Translations under genes and position numbers: made by a program
Shown here: piece after piece, positions 33,301-44,765 of the stretch
How the letters are laid out: each line of letters opens with the position of its first letter
Position numbering within the stretch: the stretch's first letter is position 1
The notes under the pieces: generated by a model
What the model saw: only the letters and a program-made list of their open reading frames with translations
Databases searched by the model: none
What the model was told of the DNA's origin: nothing
From: Cyprinus carpio
Lineage: Eukaryota > Chordata > Actinopteri > Cypriniformes > Cyprinidae
Length of the DNA: 64,000 bases
Direction: 5' to 3'
Assembly: GCF_018340385.1 (NCBI RefSeq)
Contig: NC_056575.1
Span: 31,156,597 to 31,220,596, forward strand

Positions 33301-35047
33301 CAGGGTTCCTACAAAGTCTCGAAAGTTTGGAAAATGCTTGATTTTAATTTATTTCTTCAGGACATCAGATGTAACTAAAAAATATAAATAATGCTCAGAG
33401 GACTAAACTTTCGGAGTGACCACCGCTTTTACCAGAGTGAGTTCTGGAAATAATCATTCCGTGACAGTAGTAACCATAGCAACGGACGTGACAAAAAAAA
33501 ATCTGATATGACAATATACACAAATCTGCCCCGAACTCTATGGGCGCCGCCATCTTGCCTGCCGCCATTACTGCGTGCCTGCGAAGTGTGACGGTGTGAC
33601 ACTTGCCGCGCCCTCTAATGACATTTCATTGAAAGCGGATCCTGCTCATTAAAGAAAATGTCTGGTGAAAGGGAACATTGAGTAGATGATGTCAGGCAGT
33701 GGCCAAAACTTACTGATAAAGGTAATTTATTGACAACATAATGTAATAATGAAAAAATATGTAATGTATTGTAATTAAGAAGTGTATTAATTGATGACGA
33801 CAATAAAACCGAATGCTGTCATTACTCAAATAACTATTTCAAACAAATTTCAAATAACTATTAGGCCATCCTTAAAAAATATTCTTGTTTGCCATAACTG
33901 ACGACCCAATTCATTATTTTTTTCCCCTTTTAATCCGACCGACTTGCCGATTGTAATTGCGTTAAGACCCACAGATTTTTTTTTACTCTTCAAACAACTA
34001 ATACAAATGCAATAAAATGTGAGACTTGATGCTTTTCACACGCTCTCATGCCACACATCCATTTTCGATTCGCACACAGAAAAATCGCGAAGTAAAGAGG
34101 ACCGGAGACCAACAGACTAGACAGAGCAGGTTACTTATGATAGGGGAAAAAAAAAAAAATCTCAGCTCTCAGATTCTGTCAATTTTATTACGAAATTCAA
34201 ACAATAAATGCCGTTTTGGTGCTTGTAAATGTGACGTGACATCCCCTAGCAGCACGTGAACTGATCAAATAAAGAATTTCACAAACGGGTTTATTCCATG
34301 CCTGTAGTTTTGTGCTGTTTTTAAAAACAGCCAACCACACAACACGCTCTTCCCCGGCATCACTGGACAGCATACGTACTAAAAAAACCAAATAAAAATA
34401 ACTTCGTACAGCTAACATCTGCTACAGCCGCCTACGGGACCAACATGCTACTTCTGCTACTTCCTTAGCAGCAAGGCACCATTAAATGGAGGAGGTGGTT
34501 TAATTCAGTGTTTAGTCGGTTTTGTGTATGGAGTGGAGGAGGTGATTTAGTTATGTGTTTTGATGGATTTGTGTATAGAAGCTTCCTTGCTCTTTGCTGT
34601 AAGTATTCACTCCTTACCAGATGTTTAGATTCAGTTAAATAGTCTATTGATAACACTTAAACACTCTTTTTACATGTCCTTTTTAAAACAATGTTTATTT
34701 ATTAAAATAATATTTTAAGGTATTTAAGGAAGATATTCATTTATTATATACTCATTATTATCATTATTATTATTCCAACCATCTACAAAAAAAACTCAAC
34801 CTAACTTACAGTTGACAACAAATATACAAAAATATAACCACATTTTTAAAAAGTATCCAAAGAGTGATTTAATATAAGTTGTATTTATATTGAAGATTCT
34901 AATATTTTAGCTTGTAGTTTTCTAAAGGGGTGCTGTTTATACTATTTATATTCTTTAATTTTGTTGCTGCTTGAAAAATGGATTTAGGGACCTTAAAAAT
35001 GCTTGAAAAGTGCTTAAATTAAACTCTTCAAAATCTGTACAAACCCT
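33301..35047. mobile_element. Probable hAT-like insertion
   Basis: It starts CAGGGTTCCTACAAAG and ends TCTGTACAAACCCT. The outer parts hold AAAATGCTTGATTTTAA and TTAAAAATGCTTGAAAAG-type stretches, as in hAT MITEs. The flanking octamers do not match, so the ends are not confirmed. No transposase frame is present. It holds a gene-poor interior with a CpG-rich patch at 33520-33610. Confidence 0.4.
33546..33570. promoter_or_regulatory. Pair of YY1-like motifs in a CpG-rich patch
   Basis: GCCGCCATCTTG (33546-33557) matches the classical YY1 site, and GCCGCCATTA follows at 33561. Such motifs sit near starts of many vertebrate promoters and some transposons. No transcript start can be placed from the sequence. 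Confidence 0.4.
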
Positions 35048-36539
35048 AAATATGAAAAGTGACTCTTTATATATTAAAAAATGCATAATCTAGCCTATAT
35101 GCTCCTATATCCTGTAAGTTCATGAATGATTAAAAAATGAAAATGTGAATTAAAACGAAAGCTATTAAATGTCTTATAACTAAAATATGAAAATTAAAAT
35201 AGAGTAATAGATTAAGGTGCAATTTTTTACGACCATATCCATCCAAAATAAAGGACAATGTGAAAGTCTTACGCAACCACTGGTTTAGATGTAAGTTTAT
35301 ATGAAATTTTATTCTTAGCACCATGCTAGTCTCGCCGTAGCTTTGCCCATTAAGATAGAAATAGTGCTAAAAACATTATTGTTCTCCCACTTTCTAACCC
35401 TAACACACACAACTTATGTTTTTTTTCTGTATTCAAAGCTAAAAAGAGAAGTTCAGCATACCCCCTGAGACAAACATGTATGTGTTTTGGATGACAGTGG
35501 AACAGAGGTTGATGAAGAGGTCTTGGAGGAAAAAGCAGACATCCTGTGGACCATTGTTAATGTGTTCTTTTCAGTTTCTGGTAAATGGTTGTACAATTAC
35601 AGTGTACACTGCAGGGTAACAATACCAATGTGTTAACATTGTAATTTATTTGCTATCACAAAACCAAAACAGTAGCTTCTCACCAATGTCCGATTTGTGC
35701 TTTCTCTGTTAAAGGACCACTTTGCATATTTCCAACATTATTCTCTTATCTGTCAGTGTTCACATAAGGATGTGAAAAACTACATTTGAGATAAAATGGA
35801 TTAGCCGGTAAGACTGTTTGACCCGAGTACTTCTCAAAAAACAGTCAGTCTTGCCATCTAGTAGTTAATGTATCATGGCCTAAACTGCTTAAAGTCTGGC
35901 CACATTAACTACCAAAACTCATGTAATTTATAGATGGCAAAGAAAAAAGTTTCCGGAAGCAGTCTCACCATGCCTTTTTTTAATCTCTCCTCACTTAAAC
36001 CTGTGGAAACATTGACTGAAATATTTGTTTTTTAAATGATGATCTTTTTGCCCTTTTCAGACTTTCCCATCCAGTCTCGTGCACAGACACCTTGTCACTA
36101 TCTTCACCCTCATCGGACAGTGATGCTTCTCTGATGTCCCCAAAAAGACAGCGCATTGACACCTTTGTGATGTCCCCAAAAAGTCTATATACTGATGACA
36201 GTTCTTCACAAGCCAAAGAGGTGATGTTTTTTCAGAACATTTCCTCTTTATGTTGTAAACATTACATTTACCTGTTACTGTTACCATAAACATTTTTACC
36301 TGTTGTCAAGCTTGTCAAAAGAATTCTGGAACGAAAGCCTGGAGGGGAGAAAATCCTTGCAAAATATGCAATGACAGGAGAGATGAAGGACCGAGCACGC
36401 TGTGATCTCGTCAGCATTGTTGTTGCTGAAAAGTTTGAAAAGTATGGGTAAGTAAAATGCTTTATGGTGCATGATGTGGTAAAGTGTATATTCATAGTAT
36501 TCAATTGCAGATTTGTAGTTGTAATCAAATAGGGTGATT

Positions 36540-36836
36540 ATCATTAAATGACAACCGTGGCCAATGAGCTGTGGCCATACATATCCGGGCCTCATCTGGG
36601 CCAACTATGGCACATCTGGCTCAGTTCTGGCAGAGGTTATATGGGCCATCTCTGGCCCACACACATCAAGCCAGTTTTAGTTTGAGTTGTGGCATGCTGT
36701 TTATGGGCCAGATCTGGCCCGTGTGCAACAAACCGGCTTTAGTTTGAGTCATGGCTTGCTGTGTGTGGGCCAGATCTGGCCCGTGTGCGACAAACCGATT
36801 GTTGTGTGTGGGCCAGATATGATATTTAGTATGATA
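36540..36836. repeat. Minisatellite with palindromic GGGCCAGATCTGGCCC core
   Basis: About four units of roughly 63 bp begin near 36630, 36704, 36767 and 36812. Each starts TGGGCCAGATCTGGCCCGTG or a variant and includes TTTAGTTTGAGTCATGGC. The core is a perfect 16-bp palindrome in the middle units. More diverged copies lead in from 36540. Confidence 0.85.
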
Positions 36837-38564
36837 TTAATTCATGGTTATTAAGTATTAAAATGTAAATGAAGAAGGCTGACTTTTTTTCTTTTCCCTT
36901 CTGTCTTAGATCTGATAAAGAATCATTGGATTAAGTCATCCTTTCTTTTTCATAATCCGACAGATTTGTCTGTATAATTAAGATAATATTCTGTTCTTTA
37001 ACTTTGACACTGAACTTGAGGAATTCTAAGTAATAGCAGACAGTCATTCTGGTCATTCATTAGTAATCAGTAACCTATATATGAATAGCTTATTCTAGAT
37101 TGCCAAGGGCATGTTGTTTATATGTTAATTTATATATTGGATAATGATGGAAATAAACTAGGATACTGACATTTGCAATGTAGCCTTATAAAAGCAGCAA
37201 TCAATTAGATCAAAAGTAATCAGAAAAAAAAATTTCAGTCACCTGAAACATCTGAAAATCAGTCAATACTTTTTTTGGACTAATTTAGTTTGCACATGCA
37301 CACAGATTATCTGTTATCTTTGTGGGGACTCTCAATAGACATCTTTAAAGGTGCAGTCTGTAAGAATGTCTGTGAGCTAGTGGTGGAAATAGGTACTGCA
37401 GTCCAAATTCAAGTTATGGGAGATTGTTGTTTACCCCGCCCCCTTCTCCTCAGAATCGACCCTCATGCAGGTTGCCAGTTTAAGGTCACACAACAGGAAC
37501 GAGTGCAACTGACAATGGAAGCCGAGGAGACTTACTCATAAGTTGATGAGTTGATTTATCCATGTTATTATATGCTCTTGTTCATACCCTAACAATGACC
37601 TGGGGGTCCGCCAGCGTTTTTTTGGGGAGCACAAAGTCAGCGACTTGATACGGTTGGACCTAAACATGAATTATGAAAAGGTTCCTCCAGTGCGAAAGCC
37701 CCTAATGACGTTTGTATACCAGTTAAAGGCAGCAATGCACTAATCTGTGCATAATGTGCAGAAAAAGAACAGAAGAACAAATAACAACCTTTAAAGGTTA
37801 GAGCATCGACACAGACTTTGCTTAAAGGGACACTTCAGCCAATATGCATTAAGCTTTGTATTGTTAGAAACCCAGTCATATTTTTGAATGCTCCTGTATT
37901 ATTCCCTAATTTGCCCCTGAGAAGGTAGAAATAAGGATTTCATTTGTTGCAGTTCCTGCTTATAATGACATAAAATCATAATTTTGCGTCATTCTAAGCA
38001 GGAAGTCCCATGGGACTTTAAAATGGAACTTTATGACAAAAAGATTGCCGACCCCTGTTGTTGAACAATTTTAAAATAGTTTGCAATGTCATTAATTTGT
38101 GTGTGTATTTGTAAATGTGATGAATGGAACCTTTTTTTATCGATTTCTAATGTATGTGTGAAGTGCTTAAGTGGAGTAAAACATATTTTAAGGAAATCAG
38201 TTTGCATTGTTTTAACAAGCTGTACAGTATAATTAAATACAACTGAAATTCCAAGTTGCAGGAAATATTACATTATTTAGCTCAACTTACACCACTAAAT
38301 AAGCATTTGTTACAGCATTATATTCTTCCATTTTACTAAGTTAAAGGCAATCACTTTGCATGATTTTTTGAGGGAGCTTAACAAATTACAATTTACTGTG
38401 TAAAAGAGTCTGAAAGCACAGAATAAAATAAAAAATTGTGAGATGGGCTTATTGACAAACAAAAACAAAGTTAAATACAAATAGGTTGAATGTAAAAATC
38501 GATTGTGTGAACGGACATTACATCCAACAACACAACATGTTCTTCCCATAAATTCCATGACTTT
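36837..38564. other. Non-coding stretch with dispersed-repeat fragments
   Basis: Apart from the repeat at 37345-37545 and an AAAGGGACACTTCAGCC-type repeat start at 37826, I see no gene or bounded element. Confidence 0.4.
37345..37545. mobile_element. Dispersed fish repeat fragment (AAAGGTGCAGT... type)
   Basis: It starts AAAGGTGCAGTCTGTAAG, a start seen in common cyprinid repeats, with a GC-rich middle (CCCCGCCCCCTTCTCC). Only one end is present. Related starts occur at 22990 (GGTGCAGTAAGTAAG). Confidence 0.4.
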
Positions 38565-38694
38565 CTTCTGTTATGTACAAAATTGAAAAATTACCAGCAA
38601 TATTATCTGATTTTTACAGGCAATCCCTCTTGGCATGGTCTTTGATATTCAAGCACAACTTTTCACCTCATAAATATTTTATTTGGAATAACTG

Positions 38695-38760
<66 letters not shown>

Positions 38761-39640
38761 ATAAAACTGTAATATGTAACTGTCTATATTTTTTCAGAAT
38801 TGGTTTGATAAAAATATCTTGTTAGTCAATTAATCAATTCTCAAGGGTTGTTGTTTTCATATAAGGAGTTTTTATATCACTTTCAATTTCCTGTTTCTCC
38901 CAAAGAATTTTCAATAGTTTATGGGTTCAATCCCATCAGGTGCTCTTGCTTTGTTGAGAGGAACTCAACCTCTAGTCTCTAGTCTATGAGTTTGGTCAAT
39001 ACTCCTGTTGGCAAATTGTGCTTTGCTTCTCCCTGTAAAAACAATCGATCAGTCCGTTCACTTTTTTTTTGAGCAAAACATTGTTACTTTACCATCTGTG
39101 ACCGCTTACTGGGAATAATGCAGTTGCTAATATCTGTTGGAAAAAAGTTTGGATGCTTCCACATTTTTTTTTTTTTTTTTTTTTAATATATGTTGTAAAA
39201 GAGATTTGTTTTTTAAAATAATTCATGAATACTACTCTGCAAGTCACTACCTCAAAAAATTCAAAAAGGATATTTACTCCAGTTGTTCTTTCTGTGGCAA
39301 CTCTGACGAAACTGTTTAGATCAGGTTTTTTTTTTTTATTTTTTTTTTTGTATTGTAAATTTACAGTTTTTTTTTGGCAAGATGTCTTAGGATTTATTAG
39401 GTCTAAAATGTATAATGAATGTGTGTTGGAAGGATGGCTTTGTAGGTTATAATCAATCTAAAAAAGGTCATTTTTATGTAATTAATCTGATCTTGTTACT
39501 AGCAAAGTTTCATATTCATAAATCTAAATATTTAAATATGAAACTTACTTTTTCTTACATTTTTTAAAGAACTTGAAAAATACCTCTTTTCAATAAAGTT
39601 GTCTGAGAACAAAAAGGCCTTAAAAACATTATCTTTTGTA
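38565..39640 (+). pseudogene. L1/Tx1-type LINE ORF2 C-terminal fragment
   Basis: The plus strand reads blocks of the L1-like ORF2 tail: DFYRQSLLAWSLIFKHNFSP and KYFIWNN (38600-38690), then NWFDKNILLVNQLINSQG and FQFPVSPKEFSIVYG (38800-38920). Further blocks are KIIHEYYSASHYLKKFKKDI with SCSFCGNSDETV (39205-39320; a Cys-x2-Cys pair as in the family), and FWQDVLGFIRSKMYN (39375-39420). A TA microsatellite splits the first two blocks, and homopolymer runs shift the frame. RT and endonuclease are absent here. It is a plus-strand relic, not the partner of the minus-strand L1 piece at 6745-7720. Confidence 0.75.
38698..38763. repeat. (TA)n microsatellite
   Basis: A TA run of about 66 bases with one TT interruption lies inside the L1 ORF2 relic. 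Confidence 0.97.
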
Positions 39641-41004
39641 ATTCTTTTCCCTTTTTTCAGTGTCATGTAATTCTCATATGATTTATCAATATGTTTAATT
39701 TACATTATTCGATTATTTATTTTAGTTCTCTGTTATTATCTGTATATTGTTTTAAGCATAAAATAATAATATTAAAAAAATCCCTCCTTGGCGCATCAAA
39801 AAGTGGCCTCACAAAATGGCGATTTTACCCATCAGTCACCGCGGCACTAGAGCCGTGACACGCTGCGAAGCTCTATTTACCAATCACAGCAGTTTTATTA
39901 TTATTAATAATTGAATGCCAGCATGATTTAACAAGGTATGCTGGGTGATGATATACATTTTATATATGTATAAATATTAAAATATATAAACTTTGCTGCC
40001 AGACTCGCGTGCAAAGCCCGCGAAAAAGCGGAAGTCTGGCCAGTCAGAGCCAGCGCGTGAACATCCGGGCTGTCTACTCCCTGCTGAGAGGACTGATAAC
40101 TTGAGTTTTCTGGAGGTAACTACTTTAATTATTCGATATACTTCTCAAATTATAACTACAATTATCAATGACGTTTAAAACATGAACTAAGTAAATTATA
40201 CAATCTATTAACAGAGGCAAACAACCTATTGCTGTTAAATCTGTTACGTCACTTGTGCGTGCGCATGTCTGTCATGTTAACATTTGGCCCTACTTATTAA
40301 TAATAATTACAATAAAGTATTTAAAAAACTATGAATATCCTCACAGATGCGAAAGGGGACTGAATTCGTTTAACATAAGTTACTCCTGAAGCGCTGCCAC
40401 TTCTTTTAGACAGCGCGTGAACACTGCTCAAGCACCCACAGAAATGGCTGAACGCTCACGGGAAAATATGATATTCTCTTTTAACCTCACAGCGGTTCTC
40501 AGCGCGTGTGTGGCAGAAACATTAATATATGTGCCCATGTTATCATTATATCTGCCTGAGTTTTCCATTGTAGCTTAGATTATTTTTTTAGACCATTTTG
40601 TCCTGTAACGTTAAAAAAATCAGGGCTTTTCAGAGATACCAAATGTTTGGCGTTTTCATCATGACAACCCCCCCCCTATCCTGACTGACATTAACTGGAT
40701 GATTAAATTCAGCACTCTTATAGAAATATGATTTGATAAATCAATATTTATATGAGATATTATAAAACTGTTGTCAATTTATTACTCGTTATAGCCATTT
40801 CATGTTTCCCAAAAACACATTACTGTTCAAATTAGAGACAATGAAAATATACATATCGCATATAATGGAAAACCAAATTTTTGGCCATGTTAACAAATAA
40901 TGTAAAGACATGTGTGTGTATATATAAAAAACACATTAACAAAACTTGTTTTCCCTTATGGGTCTCAGAAGGATATTGGATCAGGTCTTACAATTGCAGC
41001 AACA
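39641..41004. other. Mostly non-coding; one weak exon-like stretch
   Basis: Around 39990-40113 a GC-richer open stretch (AKPAKKRKSGQSEPAREH) ends at a donor-like CTGGAG|GTAACT. I do not recognise it, and it may be a leader or a transposon exon. The rest is AT-rich without identifiable elements. Confidence 0.25.
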
Positions 41005-41238
41005 TTAAAGGGATAGTTCTCTTAGGAATGAAATTTCTGTCATCATTTACTCACCCTCAAGTTGTTCCAAACCTGTGTGAGTTTCTTTGTTCTGCTGAAC
41101 ACAAAGGAAGATATTTGGAAGAATGTTTGTAATCAACAGATCTCGGTCCCCATTGACTTCCATAGTAGGGGAAAAAATAATATTGTGGTAGATGTGGGGA
41201 CCGAGATCTGTTGATTACAAACATTCTTCCAAATATCT
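41005..41238. mobile_element. Truncated foldback MITE, same family as 31175-31475
   Basis: The left arm is complete (TTAAAGGGATAGTTC..., GAACACAAAGGAAGATATT). The hairpin turns around GACTTCCATAG and the right arm returns through CGAGATCTGTTGATTAC, but stops at AAATATCT. Roughly the last 90 bp are missing. Confidence 0.85.
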
Positions 41239-42319
41239 GAACTAAAAACGTGGTGCTGTCTGTCATTAATGTTAATTAAACAACCAAAGTAAACACCGGT
41301 ATTCGTATGAACTGCTATACAGTCTAGCATAACAAGAATTTCTCCTTCAATAAGCAAAAGAGCCCCAACAGCGTTCATGACTCAGGCAGTTTGTTCTTAG
41401 GTTAATTGTGGCCAACACACCACTAAAAGAAAGAAAAACAAGGGAGAAATACAACATTATCAATGACTTCACAGAATTCCCAATCAAAAGAAATGAAAAC
41501 ACAATTCCAACAGCTTCCCTTTCACCCTCGCGCTTCCTTTCCGCTGTTAAAAGACGCTCTCCGTGACCAGGCACCATGCGCGCTGACGGCACGTCCAGTT
41601 AGGGTGGAACAACCTATGAGAAATGGGACAGGAGGGGAGACAGTGGACACAATGGAGGGAGAGAAACGCAACCCCTCCCCCTTCTTTTTCTTTTTTTTTT
41701 CTGCATTCCAAGTAATATCAATCAGCAGCTGGGTTTTTTTGATTAAGTAATAACTCAAAGTTCACTGAAAGTATATATGTAAAATATCATTGATGAAAAT
41801 TAAATCTGTTCAGTATCTGGTCAGTCATGTTTTCCTATTTTTCTCCATTTTGCTTTTTTGTCAACAGCAGCTAAATGACCCCCAAAAGGCTCTTTTAAGA
41901 GCTCTTTCAACCATTAAGCATCTTTATCCATGCAAGTATATTTTGAGACACTTCAGTTAGCATTTGGGCTTATATTCTTTAAAGCTACATCATCAGCCAT
42001 GGGGAACCGAGGTTACATTAGTAACCGAGTATGATTTGTTTCTTCCAAATTTGTTTAAACTTTCTATATATCAACGCATAATTAAAATGTAAGTACTCTG
42101 ATAAAAAGAGTATAAAAAATCGAGTGAATGTAGGCCGTTTAATCTGTATTAAACACAGCTCATTATTTCCATTCGGGACGAAACATTGGATTGGCTTAGG
42201 CGACTGTCACTCTCTTGCAATCATGGCACACCACCCTTTTGCCACACATGACCTGCCCACTTGCGTGCGCGCACGTTTGATTTGAGGAATTCAGGCACGG
42301 ATCCTAGGAATACCAAAAC
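41239..42319. other. Non-coding stretch, no recognised gene
   Basis: A short minus-strand frame (41378-41240, starting MNAVGALLLIEGEILVMLD) could be a small exon; I do not recognise it. A T-rich tract lies at 41685-41700. Nothing else is supported. Confidence 0.3.
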
Positions 42320-42363
42320 AATGGCAGAGAAACAGCAAGCAAAATTCACAGTACCGGCCTATG
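42320..42363 (+). other. Left part of an exon-like repeat split by the gypsy insertion
   Basis: An ATG-led frame here (ATGGCAGAGAAACAGC...) continues in frame on the far side of the gypsy element at 50367, once the 4-bp duplication is allowed for. It belongs to a dispersed fish repeat carrying a short pseudo-exon. Confidence 0.5.
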
Positions 42364-42982
42364 GATAACAGGTCAAATATGTGCTTCCACTTGCTGCATG
42401 TATTTTCATGTATGGCCCCTTTAATTGCACTCTCCGCCCAGATCTGGTAGGATGATGAACTGTTTCCGGTAGAGTCATTTAGACTCGCGCCAGTCGAGAG
42501 TGTGAATGGCCGCATTGTGTGAGTGCTCCATGTCTTAAATATATTTTAGTAATTATATAATCATTTTATAGGTTAATACTGAATTATATGTGTGTTTAGA
42601 AGTATGTTATATGATCTGGGTTTGTGTCACTGTTATATGTATTGTAATATTAAGTTTAATGTTCACCTCCATTATAGTATCCACGAGGGTGATAACTGAA
42701 GCTGATCACCGCTGTTCTATGTTATCAACAGGTACAGACCATGAGTTTCTAATGTGTTGAGTTATTACTGTTTATGTAGTTTATGTAAATGAATCATTTA
42801 GACTCGCGCCAGTCGAGAGTGTGAATGGCCGCATTGTTATAGTATCCACGAGGGTGATAAACTGAAGCTGATCACCGCTGGTCTATGTTATCAACAGAAT
42901 AAACATCCATCTTTAAAATTACGATTTGGTGTCCATCTGAGTTCAACACAACACAACGCAACGCAGAGACAACACTGTTACA
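42364..42982 (+). repeat. Gypsy left LTR, with internal self-derived duplication
   Basis: It ends CTGTTACA like the right LTR. Its first bases (GATAACAGG) differ slightly from the right copy (TGTAACAGG). An extra 166 bp (42732-42897) consists of 62 novel bases, then a copy of LTR positions 42475-42518, joined directly to a copy of 42673-42731. AATAAA is at about 42898-42903. Confidence 0.92.
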
Positions 42983-42983
42983 A

Positions 42984-42996
42984 TGGTGCCATGACC
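42984..42996 (+). promoter_or_regulatory. Candidate gypsy primer-binding site
   Basis: TGGTGCCATGACC begins two bases after the LTR terminus and starts with TGG, complementary to a tRNA CCA end. The tRNA is not identified. Confidence 0.5.
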
Positions 42997-43484
42997 GTGA
43001 CTCTGGAAGCAGCGTGGCGAATCGACTGATCGAGATTTCCAGAGAAGTTCGTGCCGTGGGTGACGAGAGTTTTTTCGCGCCGGAGCTGTTTGGTGCAATA
43101 CCGTTTTTGTCCACAAAGTGGAGTAAAGGAACACGTTTTCACTGCTGAGAGGAACACATTTCTGGTATTGTGGTATCCATTTGAAAGCAACATTGACTTA
43201 TTTCACAGTAATAAACATTGAAGATTGAACTTTGAAGGTATAATTTTTTTTTTTCTAATGACTGAGGTATATTGAAAAATATTTTTGGGGAAATGAATCT
43301 GAGCAAATTAATTTTGACTGGACAATGAACCTCGGGACTTAATTTTTTTTTTCTTTTTCTGAAAGTGCTTTTCTGAAGTTTTGAAACTACATTACATTAA
43401 ATTACATTAAAAAGGGGTAGATTATTTTTATTTTCTTTTGAGTAATGTATATTTTGTTCTTCATTGCTACTGTCAATATAGGAT

Positions 43485-44716
43485 ATGGCTTCAGACAACA
43501 GTTTTGGTAGAGGTAGAGGTCTATTTATGTTTTCTCCTATGCCATCAGTTGGGAGAGGCAGACTTAATTATACTCCTGTCACATCTACTCCAATGTCTGC
43601 CTTTGAGGCTGTACAAGATGTAAATGACGATTCAAGTCTTCCGCCTCCCCAGTTCAGTGAAAGTAGAATAAACGAATGGGACGCTCTATTGGGGAGAGCA
43701 TTGCTTCATGTTTAGAATCTAAAGTGTGCAGTCCAAGTAGTGCAGACTCATCTGTTTTGAACAGAGTTCTAAAATCAGAAATCAAGGAACCTGTTTGTTT
43801 CACGGGTGATCGGGGCTGAGCCATACAATATACATGAGTGGGAAACCATAGTGCTGTCATATTTGCGCAAAATAGGGACGCCAATTGAAGAACAAGCTGA
43901 TGAAGTTATTAGTAGGCTTTTGGGGCGGGCTCGTGAAGTTGTGAGGGTGGGGCCTGCGTAGTAACCCTTCCATTGATCTGTGCAAAGGCCCGAGTCCTAA
44001 TTTTTGATTTGTTGAAACAACATTTCAGTGACACAGCTTTTTCTAGCATGCCATTGGCTGATTTTTATGGCACACTTCCACACGCTGGTGAGGATCCCTT
44101 TGATTATTGGCTGAGGCTGAATAGGGCCATGGATATGGCTGAGGACTGTCTAAAAAGACAGGACAAGAAAATTGGCAATCTATCCCATGAGCTCACTGTA
44201 ATGTTTATCAGATATTGTCCTGACCCTGAGCTTTCCCTTATATTCAAATGCAGACCTTTGGAACAATGGACGGTAGCTGATGTTCATGCACGTTTGGAGG
44301 AGTATGGTAGAGAGAGACGATGTGGCTCTGTTTCAAGAGCGCCCCCAGCTATTTCTCTTTTAAAACAGGAAGTTGCTGTCCAACCATCTGAAACAAAGGT
44401 TAACGAAGCTGTTAAACCTGAGTCTGTTTTATGTCAAACTCAGCCTACAGAACCTGTTGAACCCATGGAACGAATCTTAGCAATGTTGGAACGTGTCTTG
44501 GTGCATGGGCAATTAAGTCGTCAGGCTGGCACAGAGCGGCATGCGTTTAAGTCACAGAGAAACAGGGTGAGGCCTACCCTGCCCTGTGAGGGGTGCGGGG
44601 ATGTTGGTCACACCACCCATTTTCACTGCAGAGCAATCATCTGTGTTTTCTTTGTTACAAATCAGGTCATGCACGTGCAGAGTGTCCTAAAGCCAAAGTC
44701 TGCGCAGCTAATATGA
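43485..44716 (+). pseudogene. Gypsy gag, frameshifted
   Basis: Gag begins at ATG 43485 (MASDNSFGRGRG, Gly/Arg-rich) and runs to about 43700, where the frame changes. A middle part with VHEWET-like and EEQADEVISRLLGRAREVV segments (about 43825-43945) is readable only in another frame. From about 43973 the capsid C-terminal part is open (LLKQHFSDTAFSSMPLADFY, PFDYWLRLNRAMD, MFIRYCPDPELSLIFKC). Two CCHC-like knuckles close the gene: CEGCGDVGHTTHFHC (44583-44627), and a second at about 44644-44685 that lies in a shifted frame. Gag would form the RNA-packaging particle. At least three frame changes make this copy defective. Confidence 0.8.
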
Positions 44717-44765
44717 TGCCTGAGACAGATGCTGTTCCACGTACGCGAAACAACTAGGCCTGCAT

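Larger units (their letters stand above)
33060..36455 (+). pseudogene. Multi-exon transposon-associated gene relic (PB1-like start, 'SAMD3-like' fish family)
   Basis: Four coding islands on one strand read in order like a repetitive fish gene family often annotated as SAM-domain protein 3-like. The first is 33084-33175, MLFKVQYQGKKKYIKLNGAS (PB1-like start), after an acceptor-like TTTTTAG. The second is about 35440-35580, with FSIPPETN and, one base out of frame, DDSGTEVDEEVLEE. The third is about 36060-36220, a Ser/Pro-rich linker with MSPKRQRIDTF. The fourth is about 36310-36449, RILERKPGGEKILAKYAMTG then RARCDLVSIVVAEKFEKYG, ending at a donor G|GTAAGT. A possible leader exon ends at GCAG|GTAAGA near 32621. 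The family name is from memory. Function is unknown. The first intron is expanded by the 33301-35047 insertion, and the 3' exons are not found before 36540. Confidence 0.5.

Noticed and set aside
38573..38764. Open frame with a (YI)n tail as a coding repeat
   Set aside because: The tail is the TA microsatellite read in frame. The real content is the L1 ORF2 relic.
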